A stretch of DNA of 64,000 nucleotides, from NCBI GenBank assembly GCA_905182985.1, contig CAJJDN010000020.1:558441-622440 (forward strand), read 5' to 3'. Below are positions 61,101 to 64,000 of this stretch, in pieces (position 1 is the stretch's first letter; each line of letters opens with the position of its first letter). This DNA comes from Paramecium sonneborni (lineage: Eukaryota; Ciliophora; Oligohymenophorea; Peniculida; Parameciidae). The notes under the pieces were generated by a model, which did not search any database, was not told the origin of the DNA, and saw only the letters and a program-made list of their open reading frames with translations. Both the position numbers and the translations under genes were made by a program.

Positions 61101-64000
61101 TTCATAACCAACCAAACATTTTTCACACAATCCCTTTATACAAATTTCACATTAATTCTAGCAATCTAAATTACATTAAAAACATCCATCAAAAGCTTAC
61201 AAATTGTTATCTTCACATTCTTCATCTTTATTTATTAATTAATCTCCACATTTACTAATACATATGTTATCTTTCAAAACATAACCTACTCTACAATTTT
61301 AACAAACTCCAAATTAACATTATTAACATTCATTAGGACATTCAAAATTACAAGAATTATTGCATTTTGGATTTATTTAATCTAATGTAGATGTAAAATC
61401 ACATTATTCTTCACCTATTATTGCATCATCTCCACATTTACTTTCACAAATTAATTTATATTCATTCCAATACCAACCTTTTTAACACTTAAAGCACTAT
61501 CCATAAATACAAATTTCACATTGATGTTAACATTCTATACTCATACATTTTTAATTACTTTACTTAAGAACCAAGTCTTTACAATCAGTAATACAATTAA
61601 AGTATTCTAAATGAAATCCTTCTTAACAAACCTTGCAAATTCCCTTTAAACAAGTTTTACAATTTTATGCACATGAATACTAACATTTATAACATCCATC
61701 ATATTCAATATTATTACTGTCATCACAGTACTCTAATTCACTAACATAACCATCTCCACATATTGATTCACATTTTCCATTTTTATTTAATTAAAAACCA
61801 ATCTTACATTTGAAACAAACACCCTCAATACAATTTTAACACAACTCTTCACAATCCAATATGCAAGTAAAGCAACCATCAAAAGGATCTAAATTATCAT
61901 CTTCACATTATTTTACATAACTTTATTAACCACCACAAATTTGCAAACATTAATCTTCTTCATCTAATTCATATCCATCTAAGCACTATATACACTTTCC
62001 TTCATCACAAACTTTACAATATTCTACACATGTAATTTTACAATTAAAACATTTATTTAAAGAAATATTCCCATAATCTAATTCTATATCAATATCACAT
62101 TCTTCATTTCCAGCTTTAATACCATCTCCACATATTGTTTAACATTATTCATTCTCTAAATACCAACCATTCGTTCTATCACATTCTATGCATCCTCCAT
62201 TAATGCATGTTTTACATTAAGCTTAACAAGAATACTAACACTAAAAACAACCATCAAATGGAATAAGATCATCATTATCACATTGTTCATTTTTACTCTT
62301 AATTAAATCTCCACACTTATTTACACATTCATTTTTTTCAAGATAATATCCTTTCTAGCATTATGAACATATTCCTAAAGAACAACTCAAACAATTTTCA
62401 TCACAAACTAATATGCATTAATTACAAAAATTAGAATCCTCATCACACATTTCTGCTTAACTAACAATTAAATCCCCACATTCTGAATAACATAATTATT
62501 CAATATTATTTAAATACTATCCTTCATCAACTAAACATTCTAAACATTTTCCTTTGACACAACTATTACAGCCCTCATTACATTGTAATATGCAACTAAT
62601 GCATTCATTATTATTCAATTAATCCAATCCAATATCACACTCTTCATCTTTAGTTACAAATCCATCTCCACAAATTGAAATGCATTTTTAATTCATCAAT
62701 TAATAACCATAATTACAACTAATACAAACACCATATTAGCAATTAAAACATTCTTTATCACATATATATAAACATTATTCGCAACCATCAAATACTTGTG
62801 AGTTTTTATCATCGCATTATTCATATTAGCTAATTATGGCATCTCCACAAATACTTACGCATGTGCTTGTTTCTTAATCTAAATAATATCCTTTTGATTC
62901 ATTGCATCTCTAACACTATCCTAATACACATAGTTCACATTCTTATTAACATTATAACTAACAGCTTACACATTTTGTCTAATTATTTTCTTCTTAAAAA
63001 ATTACATCTTCGCATTATTCATCTTTTGTAATGTATCCATCCCCACAAATTGGAGTACATTTTTTATAATTATAATTAATAGTGTAACCTTTTTAGCATG
63101 TTTTGCAAATCCCATATATACATTGATCACAATTTTCATCGCATTTAAAACTACACTAATAACATCCATCATCGACAAATGTATTTTTATCATCACATTA
63201 TTCATTTTTAGATATGATTCCATTTCCACAGAGAGGAACACATATATTATTAGAGTCTAAATAATAATTAGTTTGACATGAATAACAAATACCAATTGCA
63301 CAAACTGTGCATTCTATTTGACATTCATATTAGCATTGGTAACAGCCATCTTCAAATGAAGTATTAAAATCATCACATTGTTCTAGGAATTCAGTTACAG
63401 TTCCATCACCACAAACAGGAACACATTTTAATAGATTTTGGTCTAATATAAAACCTGATGTATTGCATTAAAAACATTAACCATGTATACAATTAGTGCA
63501 TTAATCCTAACAAGAAAACTAGCATTAATGACAGCCATCATAAGTAATTAAATTACCATCATCACATTCTTCTTGGTATGCAGTGTGTTTATCACCACAA
63601 ATGGGTAAACATTAATTTTTACTAGGGTATAATTGATATCCTGTTTAGCATTTGCTACAGATGGACAAAGCACAAACCTCACAAAAAGAATCACATTAAA
63701 ATTAGCAATTATGACAGCCATCAAAAGGTATAATATTGCCATCATCACAAAGTTCAACTCCAGTTTTGATTCCATCTCCACATTAAGTTTCACATTTATA
63801 GAGTGTTAAATTAATGTAATATCCTAAGGTATTATCACAACTATAACACAATCCTTATTAGCAATCTAAGCATTAGGTTTGACATTATTATTAACAATTA
63901 TAACAATATCTAATAGGATAGTTAGTAGTATTTTCACATTGTTCTGAACCAGTGATAATATTGTCTCCACATTTAGGAAAGCACCATTTCATTGAAGAAT
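58191..64000 (-). CDS. giant DUF4215-repeat surface protein, 3' part (5' end outside window)
   Basis: Minus frame from the right edge to TGA 58193-58191. The window holds more than twenty cysteine units (CGD...CDDGN...DGC..C), then a Cys-poor region with beta-rich character (about 59.9-59.1 kb), then several hydrophobic helices and the tail SRIQPIFV. It is a paralogue of the gene at 1223-9668: the same repeat type, the same junction (DWFCENQQ against DWYCKNEA), the same membrane block (LLGGSILIVRQKCTKLTNNF against IIGGGILKVRQKCTKISNDF) and almost the same last eight residues. The N-terminus, signal peptide and first introns lie beyond 64000. It is probably membrane-anchored on the cell surface. 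Confidence 0.88.
59885..64000 (-). repeat. DUF4215-type cysteine repeat array (coding, minus strand)
   Basis: On the plus strand the array shows as recurring ATCTCCACA / CCATCA(A)A / CATCATCACA words about every 170-190 bases, the reverse complements of TGTGGAGAT, TTTGATGG and TGTGATGATG. The units are diverged at DNA level. A 300-codon plus-strand open frame across 60356-61258 is only the antisense shadow of this array. Confidence 0.85.

Noticed and set aside
60356..61258. 300-codon plus-strand open frame
   Set aside because: It is rich in His/Ile/Tyr and lies exactly antisense to the minus-strand cysteine-repeat array, so it is a shadow of that gene.
1..64000. Selenocysteine at the in-frame TGA codons
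   Set aside because: The affected proteins are not redox enzymes of known selenoprotein families, and no stem-loop element was found by eye.
1..64000. tRNA genes, CRISPR arrays, transposons, telomere repeats
   Set aside because: No cloverleaf, regular DNA repeat array, transposase frame or CCC(C/A)AA-type telomere repeat was seen. The only DNA-level repeat is the duplication around the N.

Overview
The window reads as macronuclear DNA of a ciliate, most probably a Paramecium. It is very AT-rich. Open frames only become long and domain-like when TAA and TAG are read as Gln and TGA is the only stop. Genes are interrupted by introns of about 19-31 nt, mostly GTA...TAG, and every multi-exon model given as a CDS sums to a whole number of codons. 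Genes are packed on both strands, with gaps often under 100 bp and in several head-to-head pairs under 40 bp. No tRNA, rRNA, CRISPR or transposon was seen. All domain calls were made by eye, without database searches.

Layout. 1-9.7 kb: the tail of a membrane protein, a small unknown gene, and a giant secreted/surface cysteine-repeat protein (DUF4215-type repeats plus a membrane C-terminus). 9.8-17.8 kb: a ciliate guanylyl cyclase fused to a P-type-ATPase-like module. 17.9-24.5 kb: a TPR protein and unknown genes. 24.5-34 kb: a cyclic-nucleotide-type K+ channel, an MRH-domain lectin-like ER protein, a START lipid-binding protein, a phosphoinositide phospholipase C and a RING-H2 protein. 34-44 kb: a B-box coiled-coil protein, a degenerate membrane histidine-kinase-like protein, an ULK/ATG1-like kinase and a decayed gene. 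44-53.3 kb: a coiled-coil protein, a predicted pseudokinase, a CHY/B-box protein, a PTGES2-like mitochondrial protein (present twice because of an apparent assembly duplication around an N at 49321) and a calcium-dependent protein kinase. 53.5-64 kb: a Gln/Asn-rich protein, a RING-RING-LON protein, a second histidine-kinase-like membrane protein, and a second giant DUF4215-repeat protein running off the right edge on the minus strand.

Several genes are signalling parts of the kind used for ciliary and membrane responses: cGMP synthesis, a cyclic-nucleotide-type K+ channel, PLC, CDPK and sensor-kinase-like proteins. There is no operon logic; their proximity is probably incidental.

The main unusual points are: (1) several otherwise coherent frames interrupted by in-frame TGA, up to six in one locus; (2) the inverted pair of giant cysteine-repeat paralogues at the two ends of the window; (3) the ATPase-cyclase fusion with ruined ATPase motifs; (4) an MRH domain split by a very long insertion; (5) a perfect 1221-bp duplication flanking an N, best read as an assembly artefact.
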